From NCBI GenBank assembly GCA_040904825.1, contig JBBDSU010000026.1, positions 1-8,919 on the forward strand: a stretch of DNA of 8,919 nt, given 5' to 3'. This DNA comes from JBBDSU01 sp040904825 (GTDB lineage: Bacteria; Actinomycetota; Nitriliruptoria; Nitriliruptorales; Nitriliruptoraceae). Shown in pieces: positions 7,336 through 8,919 of this stretch (positions are counted from its first letter, which is position 1; each line of letters begins with the position of its first letter). Both the position numbers and the translations under genes were made by a program. Below the pieces are notes generated by a model. That model saw nothing but the letters and a program-made list of their open reading frames with translations. It searched no databases and was not told the origin of the DNA.

Positions 7336-7365
7336 CTCAGCACCGCACGTTGCGGCGACGCTGAG
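7336..7365 (-). terminator. Two-stage stem-loop after the ALDH gene (possible terminator or mRNA-stabilising element)
   Basis: Outer arms CTCAGC (7336-7341) and GCTGAG (7360-7365) enclose inner arms CCGCA (7343-7347) and TGCGG (7351-7355) with a 3-base loop. One unpaired base on one side faces four on the other. The total is 11 paired positions, mostly G-C, starting 39 bases after the ALDH stop. No U-tract follows on the transcribed strand. It may be a U-less terminator, as argued for some GC-rich bacteria, or a processing/stability hairpin between cistrons. The call is tentative. Confidence 0.4.
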
Positions 7366-7404
7366 CGAGTGTCATGGCCCATTCATCGCAGCTGATTGAT
7401 GGTC

Positions 7405-8871
7405 CTACTGCATGCGACCGTCGACTCGACGCGGCAGCTGCCACGGGTTGTCGCGCCTGACCGGCGGGGGCAACAACTCCTCAGGCACGTTCTGGTACAC
7501 CACCGGACGCAAGAATCGCCTGATCGCTGTCGCCCCGACCGACGTGTGCAATGGCGCTGTCGTCGCCGGCCACGGGCCTCCGTGATGCAACGCCCACGTC
7601 ACTGCGACGCCTGTGGGCCAGCCGTCGACGATCAGCCGGCCCCCGCGGTCCTCGAACAACGACCAGACCTGCCGGTAGTCGGCCAGCTCATCCGGTTCGG
7701 CATGCAACGCCATCGTCAGCGAACCGCTCACCTGCGAGACGGCCCGGGCCAGGCCGTCCAGATCCGAATAGGTCACGAGCACCGTGACCGGACCGAAACA
7801 CTCGCTGGTCAGCACGTCCGGATCAGTCAGGAAGTGTTCAACGGTGGTCGTCACGACAACCGGTGCAGCGGCTCGTCCACGAACCGCACCGGCCGGATCG
7901 CCAGCCACCAGCTCAACACCGTCGAGCTGGGTCAGTGCAGAAAGCCCGGCGTCGAATGCCGCCGCCATGTCATCGCTCAACATCGTCGCCGACGGCACCG
8001 ACCCAACCGCCTCAGCGACTTGCGTCGCAATCGACGTACCCGCTGGCACAAACACCAGCCCCGGCTTGGTACAGAACTGGCCAACACCCAGCGTGAACGA
8101 CCCGACCAGACCTTCAACAATCTCGGTGGCGCGCCGGTCGGCGGCCTGCCGACCGATCACAACCGGATTGATGCTGCCCAATTCCCCATAGAACGGAATG
8201 GGGTCCCTACGACCGGCCGCCAGATCGAACAACGCTCGCCCGCCAGCGGGAGAGCCTGTGAACGCAACCGCACGCACCGGCCCAGCAGTGACCAAGGCGC
8301 GGCCCGCTTCAAAGCCATGCACCAGCCCGAACGTCCCTTGCGGCGCTCCCGCGCCCTCAAGCGCAGCAGCAACCGAGCGGGCGGTTGCATCCGACAGGCC
8401 CGGATGACCCGGGTGAGCCTTGACGATGACAGGACAACCCGCAGCCAGCGCCGAAGCGGTATCTCCCCCAGCGACACTGAACGCGAACGGGAAATTGCCG
8501 GCAGAAAACACCGCCACCGGCCCCAGCGCACGCACAGTGCGTCGAAGATCAGGTGCCGGTGGATCGCTGCTGGGATCACCCTCATCGATGATCACATCGA
8601 GCCAGCTGCCCTCCTCGACAACCTCGGCAAACAGGCGCAGCTGGCCGGTCGTTCTCGCCACCTCTCCACGCAGACGGGCATCGGGAAGTGCGGTCTCATC
8701 ACCCGCCACGGCGACCAGCTCGTCGGCGTCGGCCTCAATGCTCTCAGCGACCGCCCGCAACCACCCCGCCCGCTCTGCGGGCGTCGCGTCTCGAACTGCC
8801 CGAGCCGCGTGTTCAGCGGCTGCCACAGCATCGGCCACTGCGGCCGCCTCATCCACTGGTCGTCGACTCAT
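7405..8871 (-). CDS. Aldehyde dehydrogenase, alpha-ketoglutaric semialdehyde dehydrogenase-like
   Basis: A soluble NAD(P)-dependent aldehyde dehydrogenase of 488 residues. Visible landmarks are RTTGQLRLFA (73-82), SAGNFPFAFSVAGGDTASALAAGCPVIVKAHPGHPG (123-158) with Asn126 and the cofactor-site Lys151, FTGS (204-207), and general-base Glu230 in FYGELGSINP. The nucleophile Cys267 sits in GVGQFCTKPGL. The C-terminal GWPTGVAV...HGGPWPATT and TSVGATAIRRFLRPVVYQNVP follow. These match the branch that oxidises 2-oxoglutarate semialdehyde (2,5-dioxopentanoate) to 2-oxoglutarate in sugar-acid and hydroxyproline breakdown (EC 1.2.1.26). Relatives are about 500-525 residues and begin with a 'NPATGE'-type strand pair that is absent here. 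A TGA three codons before the ATG rules out an in-frame extension. GGGAG lies 9 bases before the ATG. The exact substrate is inferred from family resemblance; other small semialdehydes are possible. Confidence 0.9.
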   Translation of the reverse strand: MSRRPVDEAAAVADAVAAAEHAARAVRDATPAERAGWLRAVAESIEADADELVAVAGDETALPDARLRGEVARTTGQLRLFAEVVEEGSWLDVIIDEGDPSSDPPAPDLRRTVRALGPVAVFSAGNFPFAFSVAGGDTASALAAGCPVIVKAHPGHPGLSDATARSVAAALEGAGAPQGTFGLVHGFEAGRALVTAGPVRAVAFTGSPAGGRALFDLAAGRRDPIPFYGELGSINPVVIGRQAADRRATEIVEGLVGSFTLGVGQFCTKPGLVFVPAGTSIATQVAEAVGSVPSATMLSDDMAAAFDAGLSALTQLDGVELVAGDPAGAVRGRAAAPVVVTTTVEHFLTDPDVLTSECFGPVTVLVTYSDLDGLARAVSQVSGSLTMALHAEPDELADYRQVWSLFEDRGGRLIVDGWPTGVAVTWALHHGGPWPATTAPLHTSVGATAIRRFLRPVVYQNVPEELLPPPVRRDNPWQLPRRVDGRMQ

Positions 8872-8873
8872 AC

Positions 8874-8919
8874 CTGCTCACTCCCATCGGCTCTACTCAC
8901 GCGCATCGGCTCTACTCAC
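8874..8919. repeat. Short tandem repeat, 19-bp period, upstream of the ALDH gene
   Basis: Two identical 16-base units, CATCGGCTCTACTCAC, lie at 8885-8900 and 8904-8919. A decayed third copy of the unit's end, CTGCTCAC, sits at 8874-8881 in the same 19-base phase. The array runs into the window edge and may continue. It touches the ALDH ribosome binding site. It could be a set of regulator-binding repeats or simply low-complexity sequence at a contig end. Confidence 0.75.

Overview
The window reads as one GC-rich bacterial catabolic and transport locus, with every supported gene on the minus strand. The sequence suggests an actinobacterium-like organism: high GC, GTG used as a start, and a lipoprotein solute-binding protein with a Pro/Ala/Glu-rich linker. 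Phylum is only an inference. No RNA gene, CRISPR array, transposase or plus-strand gene could be supported.

In transcription order (high to low coordinates) the layout is as follows. (1) A short 19-bp-period tandem repeat at the window edge (8874-8919). (2) An aldehyde dehydrogenase that resembles alpha-ketoglutaric semialdehyde dehydrogenases (7405-8871). (3) A 141-bp spacer with two stable hairpins. (4) A nitrilase-superfamily amidase of omega-amidase/YafV type (6491-7263), cut by a gap. (5) A 100-N scaffold gap (6391-6490). (6) A family-5 peptide-type substrate-binding lipoprotein (4926-6289), whose C-terminus is lost. (7) A second 100-N gap (4826-4925). (8) The C-terminal two thirds of a DppB-type permease (4223-4825). 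(9) A DppC-type permease (3304-4230). (10) Two Opp/Dpp-type ATPases (2238-3257 and 1189-2241). (11) A RidA-family protein (756-1139). (12) A short-chain dehydrogenase that runs off the left edge (1-731).

The SBP, the two permeases and the two ATPases form a complete five-part peptide/nickel/opine-type ABC importer. Overlaps of 8 and 4 bases and small gaps support one operon, which continues through ridA and the SDR. The amidase probably belongs to it too. The hairpins leave open whether the ALDH is co-transcribed. As a working hypothesis, the locus imports a small amino-acid- or peptide-like nitrogen compound and degrades it. RidA would remove reactive enamine/imine intermediates, the amidase would release ammonia, and the ALDH would feed 2-oxoglutarate or a similar acid into central metabolism. 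The substrate cannot be read from the sequence.

Both N runs are exactly 100 bases, the conventional filler for gaps of unknown length. A continuous reading frame through 4826-4925 falsely fuses the SBP to the permease, and real sequence is missing there. The parts are all known families. The combination, the edge repeat and the short ALDH N-terminus are the points most worth checking.
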